Of a stretch of 34,805 nt of DNA, positions 16,379-25,170 are shown piece by piece. Numbering within the stretch: position 1 is the first letter of the stretch; each line of letters starts with the position of its first letter. Source of the DNA: an uncultured Verrucomicrobiota bacterium. GTDB taxonomy: Bacteria > Verrucomicrobiota > Verrucomicrobiia > Limisphaerales > JADLHS01. Below the pieces are notes generated by a model. That model had not been told where the DNA came from. It did no database searches and saw only the letters and a list, made by a program, of their open reading frames with translations. The translations under genes and the position numbers were made by a program. Location of the stretch: positions 1 through 34,805 of the forward strand of contig CALAYC010000229.1 of assembly GCA_937894935.1 (NCBI GenBank). Direction: 5' to 3'.

Positions 16379-17377
16379 ATGAAAAAAATCCCCAGCCTGG
16401 TAGTTTCCATTTGTTGTTCTGTTGGTCTTTTGACCGAAAGCGCCCTGAGCCAAGTGGTATTCAGCGAGAACTTTGATATTGATGCGACTGCAAATTGGAA
16501 CATAAACAACAATGGCAACGGGCTTAATGCCGCGAATTTTTTCTTCGACTATAGCAGTGTGGGAATCCCATCCGCACCGCATTCCACCGGTGGAAGCACC
16601 ATTGGCCTCAAGCTGAGTGCAAACATCAGTGGGACCGGTCCTGCCAGTGGCGTGTTGCCGGGCATCAGTGTTTCGCCTATTGGCCAGAGTTTCACGGGAA
16701 ATTACACGCTGCGATTTGACTGGTGGCACAACTGGCTGGGGGCAGCAAGCGGCGGTATTGGTGCCGCCGCTGGTGGCTCTGGCTCCACTCAGCTTTCCAC
16801 CTTTGGCATCCTCACCTCTGGTACGACCGCCAACTACGCCGGAGCTTCGGACTCGGTCTTTTTTGCTGCTACCGGCGATGGCGCTTCCGCTTCGGATTTC
16901 CGCACCTACTCTGCCGCGAAACCAACCGGTTATACGCTGGCAGACACCGTAAATGTCTATGCGGCTGGCAGCCAGAACAACACCGCCGAATTATACACCA
17001 CGCTGTTTCCGGCGGGCGCAACAGCACCTGCGGAGCAAGTGGCCATTTCGACGACGCAAAGTGGGTCAACTTTGGCCGGTACCGCCGGTTTCCGCTGGCA
17101 TGATGTGGAAATCACCAAGATTGATAACCTCATCACCTGGACCATCAACGGAACCCTGATCGCTACGCTGGATGCGACGGGAATCACCACCGGTGGCGAC
17201 AACATTCTCTTCGGCATGTCGGACACCAGCCTCGGCGCGGGCACCCCGGCCAACTTGTTCGAGCAATTGGATTTCACTCTGATTGACAATGTGACGGTCA
17301 CCCTGATTCCCGAACCCTCCAGTCTGGCACTTATCGGTCTTGGCGGTCTGGCCTTGCTGGCGCGCCGAAAAAAATAA
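16379..17377 (+). CDS. PEP-CTERM sorting domain exported protein
   Basis: A 332-residue exported protein. The first 25 residues are a signal peptide (MKKIPSLVVSICCSVGLL, cleavage near ALSQ). The C-terminus carries the full PEP-CTERM tripartite tail: PEPSSLAL, a hydrophobic helix GLGGLALL, then basic ARRKK. Such proteins are processed by an exosortase and are usually surface or exopolysaccharide-associated. The body is rich in G, S, T, N and A, looks beta-stranded and lectin/jelly-roll-like, and matches no enzyme I recognise. The ATG at 16379 is chosen because the signal peptide starts there; an open frame reaching 16277 overlaps the upstream hairpin. No exosortase gene is in the window. A strong terminator follows. 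Confidence 0.88.
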   Translation: MKKIPSLVVSICCSVGLLTESALSQVVFSENFDIDATANWNINNNGNGLNAANFFFDYSSVGIPSAPHSTGGSTIGLKLSANISGTGPASGVLPGISVSPIGQSFTGNYTLRFDWWHNWLGAASGGIGAAAGGSGSTQLSTFGILTSGTTANYAGASDSVFFAATGDGASASDFRTYSAAKPTGYTLADTVNVYAAGSQNNTAELYTTLFPAGATAPAEQVAISTTQSGSTLAGTAGFRWHDVEITKIDNLITWTINGTLIATLDATGITTGGDNILFGMSDTSLGAGTPANLFEQLDFTLIDNVTVTLIPEPSSLALIGLGGLALLARRKK

Positions 17378-17413
17378 TCAAACGGCTGCAGATCCAGCAG
17401 CGTTCCTATTTGC

Positions 17414-17450
17414 AACGCCGCTCCTGAACGGGAGCGGCGTTTTTTCTTTT
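17414..17450 (+). terminator. Rho-independent terminator after the PEP-CTERM gene
   Basis: ACGCCGCTCC at 17415-17424 pairs perfectly with GGAGCGGCGT at 17431-17440 around a six-base loop, followed by TTTTTCTTTT. Immediately after it TTTCGCGCGCTC is repeated at 17448-17459 and 17462-17473. Confidence 0.85.
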
Positions 17451-17569
17451 CGCGCGCTCGATTTCGCGCGCTCCGCGTCTGATTCACCAATGTAGATTGT
17501 CGTCCATGAGTTTCTCGGGAATCGTCTGAATTGACCGTGCGGTTGTTCCATTTTTTACTGCGCCGCATC

Positions 17570-17953
17570 ATGGCGGGTGAGACGTTCGATAAAGAGGAAC
17601 TCCGCATCATCCTCATTGATGACAGCCCGTTCGATGCGGAGTTGATAGAGTTGCAACTCAAACGCAGTCTGCGTTGCAACGTTGTTGTAGTGGATTCGCG
17701 GACTGAATTTCTGGCGGAGTTGGAACGCGCCGCGCCTGACGTCATCATCTCCGATTCTGCTCTGCCGCGGTTCGATGGATTTGCCGCGCTGGCATTGGCG
17801 CAGGAACGCTGTCCGGAAGTTCCCTTCATCTTCTGTTCAGGAAACCAACATCCCAAACTTCAATCGGACGCGTTGGCAAAAGGTGTGACCGCCTGGGTAT
17901 CTAAAGATCAACTGGAGCGCTTGGATGACGTCGTGCGAAAGATTCTGCACTGA
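17570..17953 (+). CDS. Stand-alone response regulator receiver protein
   Basis: A 127-residue single-domain receiver. The acidic pair D17-D18 (LIDDSP), phosphoacceptor D62 (VIISDSALP), S90 (FIFCSGN) and K112 (WVSKDQ) are all in place. There is no output domain, so it probably acts by protein contact or in a phosphorelay. No kinase lies beside it. The ATG at 17570 gives a natural receiver start; an open frame upstream begins with TTG at 17531. TTGACC at 17531-17536 and TTTACT at 17554-17559, 17 bases apart, could be a promoter, but it would leave almost no leader. Confidence 0.82.
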   Translation: MAGETFDKEELRIILIDDSPFDAELIELQLKRSLRCNVVVVDSRTEFLAELERAAPDVIISDSALPRFDGFAALALAQERCPEVPFIFCSGNQHPKLQSDALAKGVTAWVSKDQLERLDDVVRKILH

Positions 17954-17961
17954 AGAAAAAA

Positions 17962-18036
<75 letters not shown>

Positions 18037-18139
18037 GCCCTTGCAGGGTGGGACGATGCCGGGAACACACGAAATTGGCAAGTGTAGAATCATCCCTTCG
18101 CCCAGCCAAATCCTCACAGGTCTGAGAAATTGCTCCCTT

Positions 18140-18709
18140 TCAGGATGCGCTCGTCAGCAAGCTTTTTACGCGCGCAAAGAGCGTCGCGACGCAGGTCTGA
18201 ACGTCCTCTTGGTCTGTGTGCAAAACGACTTCCGCGGCTTCCGGCGGCTCATAGGGCGCGGAGATTCCGGTAAACTCCGGCAATGCGCCCGCCCGCGCGC
18301 GGGCGTAAAGTCCTTTGGGATCACGACGCTCGCAGACTTCCAACGGCGCGTTGACGTACACCTCGATAAACTTTCCGGCTGGCGCAGCGGTGCGAGCCCG
18401 AGCGCGATCGCGTCGGTACGGTGAAATCAGCGCCACGATGCAAATCAATCCGGTATCCGCAAACAGGCGTGCGACTTCGCCCACACGCCGGATGTTTTCC
18501 TGTCGATCAGCCGGCGAGTATCCGAGGTCCGAACACAAACCGCGTCGCAAACAATCGCCATCCAGCACGCAAGCGGCGTGACCAGCGTGACTCAGTTCTG
18601 TTTCCAATGCGCGTGCAATCGTGGTTTTCCCCGAGCCGCTCAAGCCGGTCAACCACACGACGCAGCCCGACCGCAATGTTGCGCATTTGGCGGCCGCGTC
18701 GTTATTCAT
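18140..18709 (-). CDS. cysC: Adenylylsulfate (APS) kinase
   Basis: A 189-residue cytoplasmic kinase that phosphorylates adenosine 5'-phosphosulfate with ATP to give PAPS, the sulfate donor. The Walker A loop GLSGSGKTT is at 22-30. Family marks follow: VLDGDCLRRGLCSDLGY, SPADRQENIRRVGEVA, ISPYRRDR and DPKGLYARA. No ATP sulfurylase (cysD/cysN or sat) lies nearby, so sulfate activation is completed elsewhere. Its ATG at 18709 overlaps the end of the upstream membrane/TPR gene by eight bases, so translation is likely coupled. That pairing hints that PAPS could feed sulfation of a surface polymer, which is inference only. Confidence 0.93.
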   Translation of the reverse strand: MNNDAAAKCATLRSGCVVWLTGLSGSGKTTIARALETELSHAGHAACVLDGDCLRRGLCSDLGYSPADRQENIRRVGEVARLFADTGLICIVALISPYRRDRARARTAAPAGKFIEVYVNAPLEVCERRDPKGLYARARAGALPEFTGISAPYEPPEAAEVVLHTDQEDVQTCVATLFARVKSLLTSAS

Positions 18710-21566
18710 CCAGCAATCCCTTCAGACGGTTCGTCACGATTTGATACTGCCGGTCCGGAACGAAATTATTGGTCAAGAATCGTTGGTAATAATCCACCAT
18801 GGTGTTGGTGTCTCCTTGCCGCCACGCGATGCTGCCCAGGCCAAAAAGCGCATCCTGCTTGTGATTCGGCTGCGCCAGCAGCGTTTCAAAATCACGCTGA
18901 GCCAAGTCGAGTTGTCCCATGCGCAAAGCGGCGATCCCGCGAAAATGTCGCGCCAACGCATTAGTCGGCGCGACGCTGAGCGCGCTCGTCAGGGTCGCGA
19001 TGGCGGCTTCGTTCTGTTTCGCGCGCACTTCCGCGCTTCCCTTTTTGACCAGCCAATCAACCCGTTTCGGATCGCGCTGTGCCAGCATCTCGCGCCATTT
19101 GAGTTCCTCCGGAAGATTTCCCATCATCTGGCATAATTCCGCCGCCGTTACGACAACCTGGTCGGTCGCTTGATGGGGCGTTGCGAATGAGTTGATAAAT
19201 TCGATCGCTTCGTTCATTTGGCCCAGCCCCAACAACGCAACGGTTCGGGATTCCAATATCTGCCCCAGCATGGTTGCGGGAGGATTGGTTTCGGTGGCCA
19301 ACACCTGTTCGGTCAATGCGGCGGCCGTTACATAATCACCGGCCAGATTCAAACTCTGCGCCTGCCAGAGTTTCGGCGCGAGCCAATCCGGTTGCAGTTC
19401 CCGGCTGCGCGCAAAGCAATCGTGCGCCTGCCACGGATGGGACGTGGCGAAATAGAGTCGCCCGCTTAGCAGGAGGAAAGCTGCTTCGTCCACCGGGCCG
19501 TTGCGATGGATGACATCGGTCCAGGTCGCATATTTGGAAACGACCGAGGGGATTGTCGCCCGCGCCCATTGCATGGTCAGGATGTTGGTGTCGCCGACTG
19601 CGCGACGTCGGGCGGCTTCGCGATTCAAATGCGCGGCGAGATTATCCGGATCAAACTCCAAAGCGCGTTCGAACCATTCCGCGGCATCAGAAGAAACGCC
19701 ACTTTGTTGCAACTTCACTCCCCAGGTGTTCAGCGTTTTGCTCAACGGCCCGGACAACGCCACGACAGTTTCATTCAAGCGCGCTGACAGTTTTAAAAAT
19801 TTCCATTCCGGACTGGTCCATCGGGTAACGCGTGTGCGGCTCGCTTCAAACTGACGCGCTCGATGCGCCAGCGTCGCATGCCAATCACTCTGCCAACGCT
19901 CGTTGCTCTCTTGTAGAGCGGTCGTCGGGTCGGCGACTCGCATTTTGTCCCGAGGTGTCAGGCGGAAAATCCAGCCCTGCGGCACAGCGGTGAAGCGTTC
20001 GAAAAACAGGCCGGAACTCGGATGTAGATAAACCACCGTTTCGTTGCTGGCGATTTGTGAAATGACCGCGGCCTGCATGGCTGGCGCGATTTGTGGAGTG
20101 TTGTTCGTGAGCGGCCAATCCGGCCAGCGATCGCCGTATTGGCGGTGCATCTTTTCGTGATATGCCACGCCGCCCAACAACCGCGCGTCCACCAACATTG
20201 GTGTCGTCGCATCGCGATCCATCTTCCCGCTGGCTCGCAGCAAAATGAGCGGCAGCGTTTCATCGCTCAGCGCTGTGACCGCACCCGCGGGCAACGATTC
20301 GCGCAAATGGGTCGCATATTCCTCCAACATCCGACTGTTGCTGAGGCGAACTTCCGGAAAATTTTTCCACAACAACGTTCCCGCGAGCGCGACGCTGAGA
20401 CTCATCGCTACAACAGCCGGCCATTTCGCGCGAGACTTGCGCGGACGCGGCAAACCGAACACCAGCAGGTAAGCAACGCAGTATCCGGCGACCAATGCCC
20501 ATGAATAAGCGTAAGGCAATAAGGCTGAATTCACCTCACGTAGCGATGGAATAAACGTGGGGTTGAGTGCAATCCATAGCGCGGTCAGTAGAAACATCGC
20601 GTGAATGAAATGGCCGCTGGCTTTCGTGAAAAACAGACCGAGATGCGTATCGTCGGCGAGTTGCGCCGAATGCGAGCGCCAGCGCACTGCCAGTAAAAGA
20701 AACGGCAGAATTCCGGTAATCACCAACAGCCGGAACGCCGAACTCTTCAACAGCACCTTCAAAAAAAACTTCTGTGCGGCGACATAGTTTTTGAGTGTGG
20801 CCAGGAATTCCGTCGTTTCCGGCTCGGAGAAATACAACACCAGCGGACTCAATCCATAAAGCGCCAGCCCGGCCAATCCCCATGCACACATCCGCCAGAA
20901 AAATCGCCAGCTCAGAAAGGGAGTAAGCCCTTTAACCCAGATAACCGCTGCGACGAACAACGGCAGATAACCGAGCATCAGCCAATTGTCCGTAATGCCG
21001 AGCGCAAAGACGAAAGCGGCGCGATAAAGCCATTTTTCGTCGGATTGAACGCGGAATTCAAACACGCCCCGGAAAGCAAACGCAAAACACAGCAGGCTGA
21101 GCATTTCACCGCTGGCTGAAGACGCGTGTTGCCAAAAGCCGAGTTGCCAACCCAAAGCCATCGCCGCGACGACCGGCGGCAACCACGACCACTTTCCCGT
21201 CAGTATTGACGCGCCTGAAACTTTTTTGCGCATCGGATCGGCCGACACGAGGTCAACGCGCAAAATGCTGACCGAGCGCGTCAATTGCATCAGCACCAGC
21301 GCGGCAATCGTTGCGGTCACGATGTTCGCCGTCAGCGGCAACCACGTATCCGGCAACACGCGCAGCGGTCCGAACACTAACAAGGTCAGCGGGCGAACGA
21401 GTTCCGGTTTACCGGTCCAGTCCGCGACGCTCGCTATGTTCGACAGGCTGTACAGGGACAGCCATTGACATAACGTGCTCCAATAGAACAGCAGGGCCAC
21501 GCCCCCAATCAACCAGGACAACGTTCGTCCGGGCGTTTGGACCGACTCGGTGGTTTTTGAACTCAT
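18702..21566 (-). CDS. Large membrane protein, DUF2723-like N-terminus with TPR C-terminus
   Basis: A 954-residue protein. The N-terminal half (about 15-420) has ten or more membrane helices and resembles DUF2723/GT-C-type proteins: TLLVFGPLRVLPDTWLPLTANIV, FWQHASSASGEMLSLLCFAFA and ALGITDNWLMLGYLPLFVAA. The usual DUF2723 acidic motif after helix 1 (W-D-S-G-E) is not visible here. The C-terminal half is soluble with TPR-like helical repeats: AAEWFERALEFDPDNLAAHL, HDCFARSRELQPDWL and AIATLTSALSVAPTNALARH. A lipid-linked sugar transferase or a polymer-assembly role is plausible but unproven. I start at the ATG 21566, since the longer frame to 21605 adds an unlikely tail. It overlaps cysC by eight bases. 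Confidence 0.7.
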   Translation of the reverse strand: MSSKTTESVQTPGRTLSWLIGGVALLFYWSTLCQWLSLYSLSNIASVADWTGKPELVRPLTLLVFGPLRVLPDTWLPLTANIVTATIAALVLMQLTRSVSILRVDLVSADPMRKKVSGASILTGKWSWLPPVVAAMALGWQLGFWQHASSASGEMLSLLCFAFAFRGVFEFRVQSDEKWLYRAAFVFALGITDNWLMLGYLPLFVAAVIWVKGLTPFLSWRFFWRMCAWGLAGLALYGLSPLVLYFSEPETTEFLATLKNYVAAQKFFLKVLLKSSAFRLLVITGILPFLLLAVRWRSHSAQLADDTHLGLFFTKASGHFIHAMFLLTALWIALNPTFIPSLREVNSALLPYAYSWALVAGYCVAYLLVFGLPRPRKSRAKWPAVVAMSLSVALAGTLLWKNFPEVRLSNSRMLEEYATHLRESLPAGAVTALSDETLPLILLRASGKMDRDATTPMLVDARLLGGVAYHEKMHRQYGDRWPDWPLTNNTPQIAPAMQAAVISQIASNETVVYLHPSSGLFFERFTAVPQGWIFRLTPRDKMRVADPTTALQESNERWQSDWHATLAHRARQFEASRTRVTRWTSPEWKFLKLSARLNETVVALSGPLSKTLNTWGVKLQQSGVSSDAAEWFERALEFDPDNLAAHLNREAARRRAVGDTNILTMQWARATIPSVVSKYATWTDVIHRNGPVDEAAFLLLSGRLYFATSHPWQAHDCFARSRELQPDWLAPKLWQAQSLNLAGDYVTAAALTEQVLATETNPPATMLGQILESRTVALLGLGQMNEAIEFINSFATPHQATDQVVVTAAELCQMMGNLPEELKWREMLAQRDPKRVDWLVKKGSAEVRAKQNEAAIATLTSALSVAPTNALARHFRGIAALRMGQLDLAQRDFETLLAQPNHKQDALFGLGSIAWRQGDTNTMVDYYQRFLTNNFVPDRQYQIVTNRLKGLLDE

Positions 21567-21638
21567 CGCTTCGGCCAGTACTAACGAGCGCCCGCCGATT
21601 GGCAAGCCCGGGAATGCAAATCGAGGCAGTGATTTTCC

Positions 21639-24600
21639 TCAATCGCGCGGCAGAAGTTGTTTGTGTTTCAACTCCCGTTCGCGCAGCCACGCAAAAATCA
21701 CCGGGGTCACGATCAGAATATGAATCAGGCTGCTGATCATGCCGCCAATCACCGGCGTGGCCAGCGGTTTCATGATTTCCGCGCCCTGGCGTTGACTCCA
21801 CATGATCGGCAACAAACTCGCGATGACCGTTCCAACCGTCATCAGCTTCGGACGCAATCGCAAGCGCGCGCCGTCTTTCACTGCTTGAATGAGGTCCGCA
21901 CCGTTGAACGCCGCGCCGCGTTCGGCCTGACGCTTCTTCAGCATTTCTTCGAGATAAACCACCATTACAACGCCGGTTTGCACCGCAGTGCCGAAGAGCG
22001 CGATGTATCCCACCCAGACCGCGCCATTGAAGTTGTAACCAAGTAATTTTTGTAAAAACACGCCGCCACTTAACGCGAATGGCACCGCCAACAACACATG
22101 CGCTGCTTCGGCTGCACTGTGATAAACCATGTACAGCAACATGAAGATTATCAGCAACACCGCCGGGAACACCCATTGCATGGTGCGAGTAAAGCGCCGT
22201 TGATTTTCATATTCGCCGGTCAGCGACCACGTCATGTTACCCCAATCCATCTCGTGCAATGCCGCTTCAATGTCATTCACAAAACCGCCCAGATCGCGGT
22301 CCTGCACGTTCGCCTGTACATACGCGCGTAGCCGACCGTTCTCGCTGGCGATTTCATTAGCGCCAATTTCTCGGGTGATGGTAGCTACCATTGCCAACGG
22401 GATATAAGCGCGTTCAGTTTCAGTTGCAGCCTCGTTCTGACTGCTGCTCGCACCGCCGCCCATTCCGCCCATTGCGCCGCTTCCCGGAGTTGTAGCAGAT
22501 TCAGTCACCGATCCGCTCATTGCACCGCGCGTTGCGATCAGAATCCGACCGATCTTTTCAATGTCATCGCGCTCACCGCGTTCGAGTCGCACCTGAATCG
22601 GATAGCGTTCGCGACCTTCAATCGTCACGCTGACATTCTTGCCGCCGAGGCCGACTTCCACGGCGTCGAGGACATCGCGTGCGCTAAGTCCGTAACGAGC
22701 CATGGCGCGGCGATCGACTTTGACGTTCAGGTACGGTTTGCCCTGGATGCGCGATGGCGAAACTCCGGTCGCCCCGGGAATCTCACGAATCACTCCTTCA
22801 ACTTCGAGCGCTTTGCGCTGAATGGCTTCGAGATTGTCGCCATAAATCTTTACTCCCACCTGCGCGCGAATGCCGGTGTAGAGCATGAGAATGCGGCCTT
22901 CAATCGGTTGCAAATACGCCGGTACATAACCGGGTACCAACTTCATTTTCTCCGTCAGCTCCGCGACCAGTTTTTCGATGGTCATGCCCTCGCGCCAGGC
23001 AGGGTTACGAACGACGCGCGGAATTTTGATAAAGCCGAGCACCGTGCGATTGGTGCTGAGGTATTCCGGTTTGAGCGTGATGGTGGTTTCCAGCATTTCG
23101 GTCGGGGCCGGATCGGTGGGCGTTTCGAAGCGCCCCAGTTTGCCAGCGACAGTTTCAATCTCCGGCACGCCGGCCATCACCTGATCCTGCCACGCCATGA
23201 TACGTTGGATTTCCGTTAAACCCGTTGAAGGCAATAGCACCGGCATGAACAACAGGCTGCCTTCGTTGAGTGGCGGCATGAATTCCCGACCGAATCCCTG
23301 CACCAGATTGGCAGTGCGATGCCAACCGCTCGCGCGCAGATTTGTCACCCACTCGCGCGGCAGACCGAACGCCACTACCAGCGCAAAAGCGAGCAGCGCT
23401 GCGGCGATGCCGATAACGGATTTGCGATGCCGCAACGACCAGTTCAACACCGGGTCGTAAACTTTCAGCAGTGCGCGCATCACGAGATTGCGATCTTCCG
23501 AATGAAACGGTCCGCGCACAAGCAGGCTGCATAAGACCGGGACGAGGGTGACGCCGAGTAAGGTTGAACCCACCATCGCAAACGTCTTAGTCCAGGCGAG
23601 CGGATGAAACATTTTCCCTTCCTGACCCGTCAGTGCGAATACCGGCACGAACGCGAGAATGATGATCGCCATCGCAAAGAAAATCGGGCGACCGACCTGT
23701 TTGCAGGCAGTGAGCGTGACTTGCCAGGTTTCTGCAGGTGTCAGGCGAAATGATTTGGTTTTGTTGTCGCCCGCTCCTTCTCCCGTTCGCCTTTTCTCCT
23801 CCTCTGCCCTTTCGCAATGCCGGATGACATTCTCCGTCACGACAATCGCCGCGTCCACCAACACGCCGATGGCGATCGCAATGCCGGTGAGCGACATAAT
23901 GTTGCTCGTGATGCCGAACTTCTGCATCAGCAGGAACGAAATCAGAATCGAAATCGGCAAAGGCAGCGTGACGATCAGAATACTGCGGAAGTGCCAGAGG
24001 AAGATGATGTGCGCGAGGGTCACGAGAAGGATTTCCTCAACGAGCGCGTGTTTCAGCGTGTCGATCGTGCGGTCAATCAATGTGCTGCGATCGTAAAATG
24101 CGCGAATGGAAATACCGGGCGGCAGACTCGGTGCGATTTCAGCGATGCGTTTCTTCACGCGTTCGATGACGGCCTTGGCGTTTTCGCCGGTGCGCATCAC
24201 CACGGTGCCGCCGACGGCTTCAACGCCGTTTATATCCAGTGCGCCGCGCCGGAAATCGCCGCCAATCTGAATCGTCGCGATGTCTTTGAGATAAACCGGC
24301 GTACCGTCCACCGCTTTCACCGCGACGAGTTCCAGATCTTCAACGCTGGTAACCAGACCGATGCCGCGCAGCACAAACTCCGCCCCGTTTTCTTCGATGA
24401 CTTTGCCGCCGACGTTGAGATTCGCGTTTTGCACCGCGGCCATCACGTCGCCGAGCGAGACGTTGGCAGCGCGCATTTTCGCGGAACTGATTTCGATTTG
24501 ATATTGCTTCACGAAACCGCCGATGCTGGCGACTTCTGCGACGCCGGGCACACTCGCGAGTTGATAACGCACGTGCCAATCCTGAATCGCCCGCAGTTTG

Positions 24601-25076
24601 CCGAGGTCGTAACCACCCGCCGGTGCTTTGGCCGGATCAACGTGCAGGTAATATTGATAAATCCAGCCCAGGCCGGTGGCATCGGGACCGAGTTGCGGCT
24701 TTACGCCTTCGGGCATTGAGCCTTCGAGAAAGTTCAACCGTTCCAACACTCGCGTTCGCGCGAAATACGGATCAACGTCATCTTCAAAAATGATCGTGAG
24801 CAGCGAAAACCCGAACATGGACGTCGCGCGCACATCTTTCACGCCGGCAAGACCCTGAAGTCCGGTCGTGAGCGGAAAGGTGACCTGATCTTCAACTTCC
24901 TGTGGACTGCGCCCCATCCAATCCGCATAAACGAGCACCTGATTTTCCGTGAGATCAGGAATGGCATCGACGGGCGTTTTGAACACCGCGCGGACCCCCA
25001 GCGCGATGATTAACAACGTGCCGCACAGCACGAGAAAACGATTTATCAGACTCCACTCGATGAGACGTTGAATCAT
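21639..25076 (-). CDS. Heavy-metal efflux RND pump, CzcA/CusA family
   Basis: A 1145-residue inner-membrane RND pump that exports metal ions using proton flow. It has the standard layout of helix 1, a large periplasmic domain, six helices, a second periplasmic domain and five helices. Family signatures include IPDLTENQVLVYADW near the start and GVLVDAAIVVTENVIRH in helix 4, where D and E serve proton relay. It is about 100 residues longer than CusA. One addition is a loop near 850-890 rich in M, G, S and T. Of the CusA substrate methionines I recall, M573 matches RILMLYTGI, but M623 is replaced by L (ARYGLSARDV). The substrate is therefore uncertain. GGAGG at 25087-25083 is a good ribosome site. 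It is the last pump gene of the operon. Confidence 0.93.
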   Translation of the reverse strand: MIQRLIEWSLINRFLVLCGTLLIIALGVRAVFKTPVDAIPDLTENQVLVYADWMGRSPQEVEDQVTFPLTTGLQGLAGVKDVRATSMFGFSLLTIIFEDDVDPYFARTRVLERLNFLEGSMPEGVKPQLGPDATGLGWIYQYYLHVDPAKAPAGGYDLGKLRAIQDWHVRYQLASVPGVAEVASIGGFVKQYQIEISSAKMRAANVSLGDVMAAVQNANLNVGGKVIEENGAEFVLRGIGLVTSVEDLELVAVKAVDGTPVYLKDIATIQIGGDFRRGALDINGVEAVGGTVVMRTGENAKAVIERVKKRIAEIAPSLPPGISIRAFYDRSTLIDRTIDTLKHALVEEILLVTLAHIIFLWHFRSILIVTLPLPISILISFLLMQKFGITSNIMSLTGIAIAIGVLVDAAIVVTENVIRHCERAEEEKRRTGEGAGDNKTKSFRLTPAETWQVTLTACKQVGRPIFFAMAIIILAFVPVFALTGQEGKMFHPLAWTKTFAMVGSTLLGVTLVPVLCSLLVRGPFHSEDRNLVMRALLKVYDPVLNWSLRHRKSVIGIAAALLAFALVVAFGLPREWVTNLRASGWHRTANLVQGFGREFMPPLNEGSLLFMPVLLPSTGLTEIQRIMAWQDQVMAGVPEIETVAGKLGRFETPTDPAPTEMLETTITLKPEYLSTNRTVLGFIKIPRVVRNPAWREGMTIEKLVAELTEKMKLVPGYVPAYLQPIEGRILMLYTGIRAQVGVKIYGDNLEAIQRKALEVEGVIREIPGATGVSPSRIQGKPYLNVKVDRRAMARYGLSARDVLDAVEVGLGGKNVSVTIEGRERYPIQVRLERGERDDIEKIGRILIATRGAMSGSVTESATTPGSGAMGGMGGGASSSQNEAATETERAYIPLAMVATITREIGANEIASENGRLRAYVQANVQDRDLGGFVNDIEAALHEMDWGNMTWSLTGEYENQRRFTRTMQWVFPAVLLIIFMLLYMVYHSAAEAAHVLLAVPFALSGGVFLQKLLGYNFNGAVWVGYIALFGTAVQTGVVMVVYLEEMLKKRQAERGAAFNGADLIQAVKDGARLRLRPKLMTVGTVIASLLPIMWSQRQGAEIMKPLATPVIGGMISSLIHILIVTPVIFAWLRERELKHKQLLPRD

Positions 25077-25082
25077 AGAGGA

Positions 25083-25165
25083 CCTCCAAATGCCAAGAGC
25101 CGAACTCCAGAGAAATTTCGAGAATCAAACCTCCGAGCGAGAGGTGCTGGGATGTTGGAGTTTGG
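25083..25165. repeat. Spacer with inverted AACTCCA/TGGAGTT sequence
   Basis: The 94-base gap between the adaptor and pump genes contains AACTCCA at 25103-25109 and TGGAGTT at 25156-25162. Inside it ACCTC/GAGGT forms a small stem. It also includes the Shine-Dalgarno sequence of the pump gene. The wording resembles low-complexity CTCCAAAC-type spacers I associate with these genomes. Confidence 0.35.
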
Positions 25166-25170
25166 TGCTT

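Noticed and set aside
17448..17473. TTTCGCGCGCTC tandem copy after the terminator
   Set aside because: Only two short copies in GC-rich sequence; no sign of function.
23817..24719. 300-codon open frame opposite the RND pump
   Set aside because: It mirrors the pump codons and has no recognisable domain.
25083..25165. Possible CRISPR-like or IS-end repeat between adaptor and pump genes
   Set aside because: The arms are only seven bases and occur once each, with no transposase and no regular spacing.
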